DNA of 64,000 nt, taken from the NCBI RefSeq assembly GCF_002160985.1, contig NZ_NFLQ01000003.1:124001-188000 (forward strand), read 5' to 3'. Both the position numbers and the translations under genes were made by a program. Positions 37,051-45,476 of this stretch are shown here, one piece after another (the stretch's first letter is position 1; the number at the start of each line of letters is the position of its first letter). This DNA is from Lachnoclostridium sp. An118 (GTDB lineage: Bacteria > Bacillota > Clostridia > Lachnospirales > Lachnospiraceae). The notes under the pieces are model-generated. The model saw only the letters and a program-made list of their open reading frames with translations, ran no database searches and was not told where the DNA came from.

Positions 37051-37547
37051 CGTTCCAGCTCCTTCCGCTTGTTCCGGTCCACAACGGCGTGTTTCACCAG
37101 CTCTTTGAACTGGCTCAGCTTTGCCAGCACGGACGGACGCTCTGTTTTCTGCGCCTTTCTGACCTTCTTGCCGGTGTACTCGGTAAAGGCAGCGGTCAGG
37201 GCATCCGCATCGCGGCCTTTGAAAAAGATCAGGTACTTGGGCGGGGAGCTGCTGCGGTCCTTCTTCACCGCATAGTCAACGCCGTATTTCCGGGCGATCT
37301 TTTCAAACTCCTTGATGGAGGGGTCGGTGATCTCGATGTTGGAAACGCCCTGATTCTGGCCGATCAGCTGCTTCACCGTCTGTTTGCCGTGGGGAATCAC
37401 GGGGGTATCCCGGCTTTTCTGCTTTTGCAGCTTCTTTTCCTTGCGGTGGGCAAGGTACTTGGTGATGGCGGCCTTAAACAGCCGCCCGGTAAACTTTGTT
37501 CCGCTGACTACCAGCGTCAAAGTCCTGTTTTCCACTTCCTCCTGCAT
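37047..37547 (-). CDS. PcfB family conjugation protein (DUF3801)
   Basis: The 166-residue, very basic protein is similar to PcfB-like proteins that bring relaxase and coupling protein together (SGTKFTGRLFKAAITKYLAH...GVSNIEITDPSIKEFEKIARKYGVDYAVKKD). It overlaps the start of virD4 by four bases, its normal place. ATG 37547 follows AAAGGAGGCG. The frame is intact. Confidence 0.88.
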   Translation of the reverse strand: MQEEVENRTLTLVVSGTKFTGRLFKAAITKYLAHRKEKKLQKQKSRDTPVIPHGKQTVKQLIGQNQGVSNIEITDPSIKEFEKIARKYGVDYAVKKDRSSSPPKYLIFFKGRDADALTAAFTEYTGKKVRKAQKTERPSVLAKLSQFKELVKHAVVDRNKRKELER

Positions 37548-37648
37548 AGGTCATCGCCTCCTTTCCACGGATTTTGCAGGGGTGGCGCTTGATACTAAGG
37601 CGGGACCACCAGCCGCCGCAGCAGGTATTTCATCATGGCAGGCTCCTT

Positions 37649-37960
37649 TCAACGCAGCTGATCGGAGCGGTCATAGTACAGATGTCCCTGGCGCACCTTG
37701 GCATGGCTGAGAATCTTGATGTGGCCCTTTTCCTGGTTCTCCAGGCTTTTCTGGTATCCGGCCTCCGTCAGAAACAGGCGGGTCCGTTCGCCTTTCCAGC
37801 CCACCGGCGAATCGTGGGTCAGCACATCGAAGATAATCATGTGCCGGGTGTCCTCGGCAAACCGCTCCAAATCCATGTACTCATGGCCGTGGTAGTTCTG
37901 CGCCCCGGCCTTGAGCCGCATTTCCTCCATCAGCTGGCCCACGGTCTTACGCTCAGGCAT
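37649..37960 (-). CDS. Small conserved ICE protein, paralogue 1 (103 aa)
   Basis: ATG 37960 follows AAAGGAGGTG. The C-terminal half RLFLTEAGYQKSLENQEKGH...SHAKVRQGHLYYD clearly matches the protein at 39546-39821 (RLFLTEDGYQAALVSQKRRE...RYARVIEGHVLDF). Both have a Glu/His-rich N-terminal part. The function is unknown. It overlaps the following gene by eight bases. Confidence 0.7.
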   Translation of the reverse strand: MPERKTVGQLMEEMRLKAGAQNYHGHEYMDLERFAEDTRHMIIFDVLTHDSPVGWKGERTRLFLTEAGYQKSLENQEKGHIKILSHAKVRQGHLYYDRSDQLR

Positions 37961-38315
37961 GGCGCGCACCTCCTTTCCCGCGTCCCTGGCCTTTCACAGT
38001 CAGGATACCGTCCAGGGTGGTAGCGGTGATCCGCAGGCGCTCAGCGGTGGCGATGTCATTCTTCACGGTCTCGTCGATGCCGTGGCCGCAGACCACCAGC
38101 ACATGGGACCGGCGCAGATAGTCTCGCGCCATATCCAGCCCGTCCTTGTGTTCCTGGGGAATCTCGTCCTTGAGGAAGGTGGACAAGAACAGAACCGGGC
38201 AGATGGGCGAATACCCGGCGTCGTACACCTGGCGGCAGTAGGTGGCAGCGTTCTCGGCGTTCTCATACTGGTTGTTGCTCCAGGGAGCCGTAATGTAGGC
38301 AAGAGGTCGTTTCAT
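37953..38315 (-). CDS. DUF7768-like protein with nucleoside deoxyribosyltransferase-like fold
   Basis: The 120-residue protein MKRPLAYITAPWSNNQYENA... has the pattern of the DUF4406/DUF7768 group: an N-terminal YITAPWS strand, YDAGYSPICPVLF, and SHVLVVCGHGIDE near the end. This fold resembles nucleoside 2-deoxyribosyltransferases. Small proteins of this kind are frequent in ICEs and phages, perhaps acting on nucleotides; activity is not shown. ATG 38315 follows AAAGGA. Confidence 0.7.
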   Translation of the reverse strand: MKRPLAYITAPWSNNQYENAENAATYCRQVYDAGYSPICPVLFLSTFLKDEIPQEHKDGLDMARDYLRRSHVLVVCGHGIDETVKNDIATAERLRITATTLDGILTVKGQGRGKGGARHA

Positions 38316-38363
38316 GGCAAAATCCTTTCTCCCGGTATTGCCGGGCAACAGAAAAGCGGCTGT

Positions 38364-39257
38364 TTACCAGCCGCCTGTGTTCATATCGTGATTGACTTGT
38401 ACGGTGTAGTGATTGCTGATCGTGGTGGGCGCGTTGAACAGCACTGCAAGCAAATACTGTTTCATATTGCGGACCTCCGTGGTGTTTTTCTGCATACCGT
38501 CCATGACAAATCGGATATGCTCGCTATCCAGCTTCAAGAACCGGGAGCGCACGACTTCATGGGGAAAGTCGCTGCCAGCGATCCGAGTGGTTTTACGTTT
38601 GGCACAAACGGTCTCCACCATCAGCTCCACAATCTCGTCCAGGTCCTCACGGTAGGTCGAAAACTCTCTGCACAGATAGTCATACTCGATGTTCTCCAGA
38701 ATCAATTCCCGATAATTTTCTATCTCTGAGACAGACATCGCATCCCTTCCTTTCCGTTCCGGCAGCTGTGCTGCCGCTGTTTCCCGGAAGGGAATGGAAT
38801 CGGTACTTGCTCCATGAGTATTTTGTTTTTGAGTATTTGGTTTCTCTATATTTAATTCTGCGGGCTTTTCCGTATCCGGTTTATCCAGATACGGGTTTTC
38901 CGTATCTGGTGAAGCCGTATCTGGTACAGCCGTATCCGGCCTTGGCGTTTCTGGCTGCCTGGGCTGGGGTTTCTCATAAATCACATACTCGGTGTCGCTG
39001 ATCCGGCCTTGTTGGTCCCGCAGCTGGTTCCGCACGATGTAACCGGCGGTTTCCAACTCCCGCAGCGCACTGCCGATGGCATCAACGCCCTCCTTGCAGA
39101 TTTTCGCAAGTCCACGGGTAGTATAGTTCCAGTCATCAGGCAGGGATAACATCATGGAAAGAAGCCCCTTTGCCTTGAGGGATAGTTCGTGGTTCCGCAG
39201 GTGATGATTGCTCATCACGGTATAATCTTTGGTCCGTTCAATGCGAAAAACGGCCAT
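38364..39257 (-). CDS. Replication initiator-like winged-helix protein of ICE-A
   Basis: The 297-residue protein starts MAVFRIERTKDYTVMSNHHLRN. The winged helix (KAKGLLSMMLSLPDDWNYTTRGLAKICKEGVD) is typical of replication-initiator and DUF6017-type ICE proteins. A linker of pentapeptide repeats (PDTAV PDTAS PDTEN) coded by the iterons leads to a C-terminal domain (MSVSEIENYRELILENIEYDY...). It may start replication of the excised ICE. ATG 39257 follows AAAGGAG. Confidence 0.8.
   Translation of the reverse strand: MAVFRIERTKDYTVMSNHHLRNHELSLKAKGLLSMMLSLPDDWNYTTRGLAKICKEGVDAIGSALRELETAGYIVRNQLRDQQGRISDTEYVIYEKPQPRQPETPRPDTAVPDTASPDTENPYLDKPDTEKPAELNIEKPNTQKQNTHGASTDSIPFRETAAAQLPERKGRDAMSVSEIENYRELILENIEYDYLCREFSTYREDLDEIVELMVETVCAKRKTTRIAGSDFPHEVVRSRFLKLDSEHIRFVMDGMQKNTTEVRNMKQYLLAVLFNAPTTISNHYTVQVNHDMNTGGW
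38870..38939. repeat. Five iterons, 15-bp period, inside the ICE-A initiator gene
   Basis: CCGTATCYGG begins at 38870, 38900, 38915 and 38930, and its reverse complement lies at 38885, so five decamers stand exactly 15 bases apart with the second one inverted. The spacing also gives a five-residue protein repeat. The inverted copy shows that the DNA site itself matters. Confidence 0.8.
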
Positions 39258-39326
39258 TGACTTCACTCCTTTCTAATTTTAGGGCATGAAAAAAGCCACA
39301 ATCCTTCGTGAAAAAGACTGTGGCTT

Positions 39327-39512
39327 TCAGCTGTTTTTGTTGTTCTGCCAGGGCCGGTAAGGACGCTTGTACTTCGGCGGATGACTGAACATCGGCTCAT
39401 GCTCCGAAAACGGGAGGGTCTGCAAAACCCGGTCAATGTCGGTGGATTCCATATCATACTGGGACTGGCAACTTTCCCGGATGGCATCTTTGATGCTCTG
39501 GACAGTACACAT
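39327..39512 (-). CDS. Small conserved ICE protein (61 aa)
   Basis: The 61-residue protein MCTVQSIKDAIRESCQSQYD... ends with a Pro/Tyr-rich SHPPKYKRPYRPW tail. ATG 39512 lies seven bases from AAAGG. No domain is recognised. It sits between the paralogue at 39546 and the initiator-like gene, on the same strand with short gaps. Confidence 0.6.
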   Translation of the reverse strand: MCTVQSIKDAIRESCQSQYDMESTDIDRVLQTLPFSEHEPMFSHPPKYKRPYRPWQNNKNS

Positions 39513-39545
39513 ATTCATTCCTTTCCTTTCGTAGTGATAATGAGT

Positions 39546-39821
39546 TTACGGGTGGCGGCGGCGCTTGTCCGGTTTGAAGTCGAGCACATGGCCCTCGATC
39601 ACACGGGCATACCGCTTGATTTTGATTTCCCGACGCTTCTGGCTTACGAGGGCGGCCTGATACCCGTCCTCCGTAAGAAACAGCCGCATATCATCGCCGG
39701 GGCAGCCGTAGGAACAAGGGCGCTGAACGGAAAACTCGATCATCCAGCGGGTGCTGTCCTGAAAACGCTCTACGGCCAAGATATTGTGTCCTTTCAGCTC
39801 ACGGGCTGAAATATCCCTCAT
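39546..39821 (-). CDS. Small conserved ICE protein, paralogue 2 (91 aa)
   Basis: The protein starts MRDISARELKGHNILAVERF and its C-terminal half is homologous to the protein at 37649-37960. A CSYGCPGDD segment replaces the central part. ATG 39821 follows AAAGGAG, and the parB stop is 12 bases upstream. The two copies in one operon suggest paralogous DNA- or protein-binding partners; no function can be given. Confidence 0.7.
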   Translation of the reverse strand: MRDISARELKGHNILAVERFQDSTRWMIEFSVQRPCSYGCPGDDMRLFLTEDGYQAALVSQKRREIKIKRYARVIEGHVLDFKPDKRRRHP

Positions 39822-39833
39822 AGGCGGCTCCTT

Positions 39834-40760
39834 TCATCGTTCCTGGTCTCTCTGGCGCTTCTTCTGCCACGCCTCCAGCAGTTTGATAATGGTTTCCTGC
39901 ATCCGCTGGGGCGTATAGCTTTTGGGGAAATACTTCCGCAGGGTGTCGGAGGTGAAAGTCACTTTGTCGAGATCACTTTTCTTTTCCTCACCCATGATGA
40001 CGCGCATCATATCGAGGGTCAGATGTCCCTCCTGGCTGTATTTCTTGAGTCGCTGAGCCTGGGAGAGAGAGGGGGTAGCCTGTTCGCTGTCCATCGCGTC
40101 CAGCAAATCCCGCTGTTCTTCTTTTTTGAGAAAGGACAGCTCATAAGCCGGATTGAGGGCGATTTTCTTTTCATCGACCATATCCAGCAGTTCGGGAATC
40201 AGCTCCGTCAGGCGGATATAGCGCTGCACCTGGTTCCTACTCGAACCAGCCTGCTGCGCCAACAATTCATCTGCACGCAACTTCGTCCCAAGTTGGGACG
40301 AAGTTAAGTCCCCCCGTGCGCCTTGGTGTTTCATAGCCTCCAGCTTCATCTTGTAAGCAAAGGCCCTTTCGCTGGGGAGCAGGCTTTCACGTTGTAAGTT
40401 GCTGTCCACCATGATGATAGTGGCAGCATCATCGTCCAGGTCTCGGACAATGACAGGCATGGTTTCTTTCTCGGCCAGCTCACTGGCCCGGTGCCGCCTG
40501 TGACCGGCAACCAGCTCATAGCCGCCCTCCGGGTCCGGGCGGGCGATCGCCGGAACCAGAACACCATACTGCCGAACGCTGTCGGCGGTCTCCATCATGG
40601 CCTCGTCATCCTTGACTTTGAAGGGATGCCCCTTAAATGGGTGCAGCTCAGACAGCGGAATTTCCTGTATCTTCTCCAGCTTGGCATCCTGGCGGCTTTC
40701 CTCGGTGGAAAACAAATCATCGTATGGAGCCAGCTCTACTTTTTTCGCGCTGCTTTTCAA
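39834..40760 (-). CDS. parB: ParB/Spo0J-like partition protein
   Basis: The 308-residue protein has the ParB nuclease-like domain with the box GYELVAGHRRHRASELA (about residues 83-100), SNLQRESLLPSERAFAYKMK, and an HTH region (ELLAQQAGSSRNQVQRYIRL). With the overlapping ParA it should keep the excised or replicating ICE in both daughter cells. It starts at TTG 40760 behind GGAGGTGA, inside the 3' end of parA. Confidence 0.92.
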   Translation of the reverse strand: MKSSAKKVELAPYDDLFSTEESRQDAKLEKIQEIPLSELHPFKGHPFKVKDDEAMMETADSVRQYGVLVPAIARPDPEGGYELVAGHRRHRASELAEKETMPVIVRDLDDDAATIIMVDSNLQRESLLPSERAFAYKMKLEAMKHQGARGDLTSSQLGTKLRADELLAQQAGSSRNQVQRYIRLTELIPELLDMVDEKKIALNPAYELSFLKKEEQRDLLDAMDSEQATPSLSQAQRLKKYSQEGHLTLDMMRVIMGEEKKSDLDKVTFTSDTLRKYFPKSYTPQRMQETIIKLLEAWQKKRQRDQER

Positions 40761-41538
40761 GTTTTATCACCTCCTTGGTCAGATTCTTATAGCCCTCGGC
40801 CACCTTGCCATTAGGGTCATGGGCAAAAATGCTTTTGCCCTCGGCGCTGATCTCCTTTGCCCGGACAGAATGGGGAATCTCGGTGCCGAACACCTTGATT
40901 TTGCTGCCATAGGTCTCCCGCAGCAGGGCGGCAATCTCCTTGGCGAAGTTGGTGCGGTTGTCCACCATCGTCAGCAATATGCCGTCAATCTGGAGCTTGG
41001 GGTTGATCTGCCGCTTCACCTTGTTTACGGTCTGGAGCAGCTGTTCCAGGCCCTTGGCGGGCAGGTACTCCGCCTGAACGGGGATTATGACCCTGTTGGC
41101 GGCGGCCAGGGCGTTGACCGTGAGCATACCCAGGGATGGCTGGCAGTCAATCAGGATATGGGAATACTGTCCCTTGAGCGTGTCCAGATACTGCCGCAGG
41201 ATGGTCTCTCGGCTCATGGCGTTCACCAGGGAGACCTCCATGCCGGAGAGCTGGATGTCTGCGGGCATCAGGTCAACGCCCTCCGGGTGGTGCAGGATAC
41301 CCTCGCCGGGGCGCAGCGGCTCGTCCATCAGGATACGGCCCATCGCGTCGGACAGGGTAAAGGGCAGCTTGTCCGGCTGGGGGTGGCCCAGGCTGATGGT
41401 CAGGCTGCCTTGCGGGTCCCCGTCGATCAGCAGCACTTTCTTTCCGGCCTGCGCCAGCCCAATCCCCAGGTTCGCGCAGGTGGTTGTCTTGCCAACGCCG
41501 CCTTTCTGGTTGGCGATGGCGATGATTTGCGTGTTCAA
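40717..41538 (-). CDS. parA: ParA-like partition ATPase
   Basis: The 273-residue ATPase begins NTQIIAIANQKGGVGKTTTC with the deviant Walker A at residues 10-19, then LLIDGDPQGSLT and ILIDCQPSLGMLTVNAL. The start is TTG 41538 (GAGGTG six bases upstream), which gives the usual ParA beginning. It is the last gene before the right end of ICE-A and first in its operon. Confidence 0.94.
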   Translation of the reverse strand: MNTQIIAIANQKGGVGKTTTCANLGIGLAQAGKKVLLIDGDPQGSLTISLGHPQPDKLPFTLSDAMGRILMDEPLRPGEGILHHPEGVDLMPADIQLSGMEVSLVNAMSRETILRQYLDTLKGQYSHILIDCQPSLGMLTVNALAAANRVIIPVQAEYLPAKGLEQLLQTVNKVKRQINPKLQIDGILLTMVDNRTNFAKEIAALLRETYGSKIKVFGTEIPHSVRAKEISAEGKSIFAHDPNGKVAEGYKNLTKEVIKLEKQREKSRAGSIR

Positions 41539-41581
41539 TGACTTCACCTCATTTCTGAATTGTTCTATGGCTTCTGGAAAT

Positions 41582-41697
41582 AGAAAAAGCCGCCACTTCA
41601 AAAATTGAAAGTGACGGCCTTTTCTTATCCCGGAATGAAATTCCCCGGAAACGCAAAAAGCGCCCAGTAGAAAATACTGAGCGCTTGGCGATTAGAT
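41582..41697 (-). terminator. Two terminator-like hairpins upstream of parA
   Basis: Hairpin 1 (41582-41622) pairs GCCGCCACTT with AAGTGACGGC, and hairpin 2 (41663-41687) pairs AGCGCCCAGTA with TACTGAGCGCT. Both are followed by TTTTT on the minus strand, the direction of parA transcription. They may insulate the ICE from chromosomal read-through or attenuate the parAB operon. Confidence 0.7.
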
Positions 41698-41928
41698 TTA
41701 TTCTCTTTTGTTCAAATTAGGTCAAATTCAGACAAACCGTTTTCACGAAAAAGGTCTCTTGGAGATGTATAAATAAACATCCCCTTGGCATCCCAAAATC
41801 GCGTCTCGGTTGTCCTATTTTTTAACCCATAAGCCCTCTTTTTGGGGTGGTTGTCCACCATTTAACCCATAGAAAACGGGTTAAAAGAGGCTTCGTTCTG
41901 TCAAATTGCGTCAAACCATTTGAAAAGG
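41698..41928. other. Terminal region of ICE-A with repeated arms
   Basis: This non-coding stretch holds TTTAACCCATA twice (41821-41831, 41861-41871) and inverted GGGTTAAA at 41878. It also has an imperfect 22-base direct repeat beginning GTCAAATT (41721-41742 and 41900-41921). Such arms are typical of integrase/excisionase binding at element ends. No attachment core could be matched because the other end is outside the window. Confidence 0.55.
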
Positions 41929-41963
41929 AAAAACCCCGGAAACCGCGTAGTTCCGGGGTTTTT
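41929..41963 (-). terminator. rplM-rpsI terminator
   Basis: Perfect 13-base arms AAAAACCCCGGAA / TTCCGGGGTTTTT enclose a 9-base loop, 19 bases after the rpsI stop. The A- and T-tracts make it work in both directions. Confidence 0.92.
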
Positions 41964-41981
41964 GACCACTTTTGATAAAGT

Positions 41982-42374
41982 TTAGCGCTTGCTGAACTGC
42001 GGAGCGCGACGGGCAGCCTTGAGGCCGTACTTCTTACGCTCTTTCATTCTCGGGTCACGTGTCAGATATCCGGATTTCTTCAGGACCGGTCTGTAGTCAG
42101 CGTCTACCTGAAGGAGAGCTCTTGCGATACCATGACGGATAGCGCCTGCCTGTCCTGTGTATCCGCCTCCCTTTACGTTGACCAGCACGTCAAACTTGCC
42201 GTCTGTCTCTGTTGCAACGAGGGGCTGGCGAACGATGACCTTCAGTGTCTCCAGTCCGAGATACTCGTCGATATCTCTCTTATTTATTGTGATCTTACCT
42301 GTTCCAGGTACTAAATATACTCTTGCGATAGATTTTTTTCTTCTTCCTGTTCCATAATATTTTGATGTAGCCAT
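41982..42374 (-). CDS. rpsI: Ribosomal protein S9 (bS9/uS9)
   Basis: The 130-residue protein has the full family pattern: [19 protein letters not shown] near the start, [19 protein letters not shown] in the middle, and the conserved C-terminus ending QFSKR, which reaches the ribosomal P-site. It is the second gene of the rplM-rpsI operon, 28 bases after rplM. The gene is complete, so ICE-A did not truncate it. Confidence 0.98.
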   Translation of the reverse strand: MATSKYYGTGRRKKSIARVYLVPGTGKITINKRDIDEYLGLETLKVIVRQPLVATETDGKFDVLVNVKGGGYTGQAGAIRHGIARALLQVDADYRPVLKKSGYLTRDPRMKERKKYGLKAARRAPQFSKR

Positions 42375-42402
42375 TTCTTAATATCCTCCTTTCGACCTCT
42401 GA

Positions 42403-42831
42403 TCAAAACTTCAGCTCTTCCGGCTTCTGAGCCTGATGCGCATGCTCTGCCCCAGCGTATACGTGAAGCTTCTTGATCATGCTTCTTCCTAAAGGTCCCT
42501 TCGGAAGCATTCCCTTAACAGCCAGCTCGATCACCTTCTCCGGCTTCTTGTTCATCATCTCTGCCAGAGTAGTCTCTTTCATCCCGCCTACATACTCGGA
42601 ATGATTGTAGTAAATCTTCTGATTTAACTTCTTGCCTGTTACTTTTACATCCTTTGCGTTGATCACGATCACGTAATCACCAGTATCGATATGCGGTGTG
42701 AATTCCGGTTTGTTCTTTCCTCTTAAAACCTTAGCTACTTCTGATGCTAAACGTCCTAATGTATAATCTGCAGCGTCAACTACATACCATTTTCTCTCAA
42801 TCTTGTCTGGACTAGCCATATAAGTTTTCAT
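42403..42831 (-). CDS. rplM: Ribosomal protein L13 (uL13)
   Basis: The 142-residue protein [20 protein letters not shown]..., with [38 protein letters not shown] and [12 protein letters not shown], is a typical L13, an early-assembly protein of the large subunit. ATG 42831 follows AGGAGG; the nine extra codons upstream are leader. First gene of the operon. Confidence 0.98.
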   Translation of the reverse strand: MKTYMASPDKIERKWYVVDAADYTLGRLASEVAKVLRGKNKPEFTPHIDTGDYVIVINAKDVKVTGKKLNQKIYYNHSEYVGGMKETTLAEMMNKKPEKVIELAVKGMLPKGPLGRSMIKKLHVYAGAEHAHQAQKPEELKF

Positions 42832-42978
42832 TGGTTTACCTCCTGTGAATTGGTTCACTTACTATAGAAACAATATGAAATGTTATATTGAAAGCAGCCA
42901 GGTTCCGGGGCTTTGGTGCCTGCTGTTTCTCCTTTTGTCATACTGCATTATTATATTATACGCATCCACGTGTGTCAA
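42832..42978 (-). promoter_or_regulatory. Promoter and leader of rplM-rpsI
   Basis: TTGACA (42978-42973), 17 bases, TATAAT (42955-42950) on the minus strand form a consensus vegetative promoter. The leader contains a hairpin with AGCAG/CTGCT arms around CACCAAAGCCCCGGAAC (about 42890-42925), which could be an L13 autoregulatory leader. That second point is inference. Confidence 0.88.
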
Positions 42979-43100
42979 CCGTTTTTTGAGGACTTTTTTA
43001 TTTTGTCCGGGACTGCCGCCCCGGCCCCACGCAGGAAGGAATCATTGAATATACAGGCAGCCTCTCCCTGTTTCCACATCGCATTTATAATATGAAAGCT

Positions 43101-43751
43101 TTAGAAGATCAGGAGCAGATTGAGTACCCACAGGATAATGCCAAGGCAGATCCCTACAATCCCCAGGATACGCCCTGCTTTGGCCTTGCCGGGCTGGCTG
43201 GACCCCATGCCCATGCGGGCCCGTGACACAGCCAGAACGCCCAGTATGATAGCAGCGATCGGAATGATGCACAGGACCACGCTGAGCACACCAAATATGA
43301 GAGAGCCCGTGGCCGCCTTTGTGTTGTCCGTTGTCTGCACGTAAATCGGCTGGGACTGCTGCCCCTGATCCTGCACCCCTGTCGGCCGGGGCTGCTGCTC
43401 TTCCTGTCTGTGCTGTCCCTGGGGCGGCACCTGCAGCTCCTGCTGGAGGACCGTAAAAAGCTGCTCCAGACTTTCTCTGTAAGGCTTTTTCATGAGCACG
43501 CCCACAACACCGTCCAACCCCATCTCTCCGCCTGTCGTTCCCTTCAGCCATGCCTCCAGATGGAACATACCGTTGAAGTAGGACCATTTCAGATATTTAA
43601 ATCCTTCCACCACGCCGTCGCCTGCCCGCCAGGCCGGTTCTCCCTTCCACTCGGACATGACAAACTGATTTTTCCGGAGATAATCCTGCATGATGAAATT
43701 CACGAAATCTTCCGGTTTATTTAACACGATATCCTTTACATATCTGGCCAT
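43101..43751 (-). CDS. DUF4190-containing membrane protein
   Basis: The 216-residue protein starts with a conserved soluble domain (ARYVKDIVLNKPEDFVNFIMQDY...), passes a Gln/Pro-rich linker (about residues 108-140), and ends with two membrane helices around GSLIFGVLSVVLCIIPIAAI and GRILGIVGICLGIILWVL, typical of DUF4190. Similar proteins in Clostridia are membrane-associated and of unknown role. The gene stands alone between rplM and the MATE gene. Confidence 0.8.
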   Translation of the reverse strand: MARYVKDIVLNKPEDFVNFIMQDYLRKNQFVMSEWKGEPAWRAGDGVVEGFKYLKWSYFNGMFHLEAWLKGTTGGEMGLDGVVGVLMKKPYRESLEQLFTVLQQELQVPPQGQHRQEEQQPRPTGVQDQGQQSQPIYVQTTDNTKAATGSLIFGVLSVVLCIIPIAAIILGVLAVSRARMGMGSSQPGKAKAGRILGIVGICLGIILWVLNLLLIF

Positions 43752-43932
43752 ACGCCCGCCTCCTCATCCTGACATTTTTCTATGCTGCTACTTTAGCATA
43801 TATTCATTTTATCACAGGAAAGCGGATTTTTAAATCCTTGTATCCCCGGGCCGGATACTTTATAATATTTTCTGCCGGCGCCAGGGACCGCGCCGGGACT
43901 TCTTTATCATTACTACTGCGGAGGAACCGATC

Positions 43933-45321
43933 ATGGCTAAAAATGTAGATCTTGTAAGCGGCCCGGTGCTGCCTTCCCTCACAAAGCTGGCTCTGCCTAT
44001 CATGGCGACCTCCCTCATCCAGATGGCCTACAATCTGACGGACATGCTGTGGATCGGGCGGATGGGGAGCAGCGCCGTGGCTTCCGTGGGCGCAGCGGGT
44101 ATGTATATGTGGCTCTCCAACGGGCTGGCCGCCCTACCGAAAATGGGCGGCCAGGTAAATACAGGACACGCCCTGGGCGCCGGAAGACATGTGGAAGCGG
44201 CTTCCTTTTCGGCGGCCGCCCTGTGGCTTGGCGCCGCTCTGGGGCTTCTGTTCGGGGCCTGCTCTGTTCTGTTTGCAGACCCACTGATCGGGTTTTTTAA
44301 TCTGAACAGCCCTCAGGTCATCTCCGATGCAAAGATTTATCTGCAGATCACCTGTGGATGTGTTGTATTTTCTTTTTTAAACCAGACATTTACCGGCCTC
44401 TTCACAGCAGCGGGCAACAGCCGCTGCTCCTTTGCCGCGACCCTGACAGGACTAGTCATCAACATGGTGCTGGACCCGGTACTCATCTTCGGGATCGGTC
44501 CGTTTCCCGTGATGGGTGTCACAGGCGCCGCCATTGCCACCATATTGGCACAGTTCGTCGTCACCCTTGTATTTGTGGTCTTCGCCCTGCGGGATGATTT
44601 TCTGTTCCGACATATCCGGCTTCTTCAAAATCCAGGAAAGGACCGCTTTCTCTCTATCCTGCGCATTGGCTTCCCTACCTGTGTACAGAATATGATATTT
44701 ACCGGCATCTCCATGATCATCGCCAGGCTGGTGGCAGGCTACGGGGACGCAGCCGTGGCGGTCCAGAAGGTAGGCTCTCAGATCGAGTCCATCTCCTGGA
44801 TGACAGCGGACGGATTTGCCGCTGCTGTCAACTCCTTCCTGGCACAGAACTATGGGGCCGGGAAACCGGAGCGCATCAGAAAAGGGTATCGGAGCGCCAT
44901 GGGTGTCGTACTCATATGGGGCGTTTTCTGCACCGTCCTTCTGATCGTTTTTCCGGAGCCTGTGTTCCGCCTCTTTATCACCGAGCAGGATGTTATCCCC
45001 ATGGGCGTGGACTACCTGGTGATCCTTGGAGTCTCCCAGCTGCTCATGAGTGTGGAGATCACCACCGCCGGTGCCTTTGCCGGTCTTGGAAGGACTATGC
45101 CGCCCTCTGTGTGCAGCATCGTACTGACCGGTGCCAGGATCCCCCTTGCCTGGCTCCTTATACGGACTCCTCTGGGTCTCAACGGTATCTGGTGGAGCAT
45201 CACCATATCCAGCATTTTCAAAGGCATTGTCCTGTTTCTGTGGTTCCGCTCCTTTCTGGGGAAGGAGCTGGGAAAAATGGCGGGTTTTTCCATCAGCCCC
45301 CAAAGACAAAGTGCATCCTGA
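43933..45321 (+). CDS. MATE family efflux transporter
   Basis: The 462-residue protein has about 12 membrane helices and the MATE features PSLTKLALPIMATSLIQMAY at the start and a repeat in the second half (ILRIGFPTCVQNMIFTGISM). It exports drugs or metabolites using a Na+ or H+ gradient. GGAGG lies upstream of ATG 43933. The substrate cannot be told. It is monocistronic. Confidence 0.93.
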   Translation: MAKNVDLVSGPVLPSLTKLALPIMATSLIQMAYNLTDMLWIGRMGSSAVASVGAAGMYMWLSNGLAALPKMGGQVNTGHALGAGRHVEAASFSAAALWLGAALGLLFGACSVLFADPLIGFFNLNSPQVISDAKIYLQITCGCVVFSFLNQTFTGLFTAAGNSRCSFAATLTGLVINMVLDPVLIFGIGPFPVMGVTGAAIATILAQFVVTLVFVVFALRDDFLFRHIRLLQNPGKDRFLSILRIGFPTCVQNMIFTGISMIIARLVAGYGDAAVAVQKVGSQIESISWMTADGFAAAVNSFLAQNYGAGKPERIRKGYRSAMGVVLIWGVFCTVLLIVFPEPVFRLFITEQDVIPMGVDYLVILGVSQLLMSVEITTAGAFAGLGRTMPPSVCSIVLTGARIPLAWLLIRTPLGLNGIWWSITISSIFKGIVLFLWFRSFLGKELGKMAGFSISPQRQSAS

Positions 45322-45476
45322 CCTGACAAAATATGCCGGGTGCAGACAAGATCCATGCATTTCTCTCTGCTGTCCTGCATATTTATATGAATAATACATA
45401 AAATCATCTATACTTTTCACCGGTTTTATAGTAAAATAGACGAAGCGCAAACAAACAAGAAAGTGAGGCAGATAAT

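Noticed and set aside
37595-37636. 13-codon frame (MMKYLLRRLVVPP) with AAAGGAG before pcfB
   Set aside because: The ribosome site is good, but 13 codons with no parallel in the element are not enough to claim a gene; it could be a coupling leader.
44015-44284. Minus-strand and alternative frames inside the MATE and GH13 genes
   Set aside because: They are shadows of GC-rich coding sequence with implausible Arg/Pro-rich translations.
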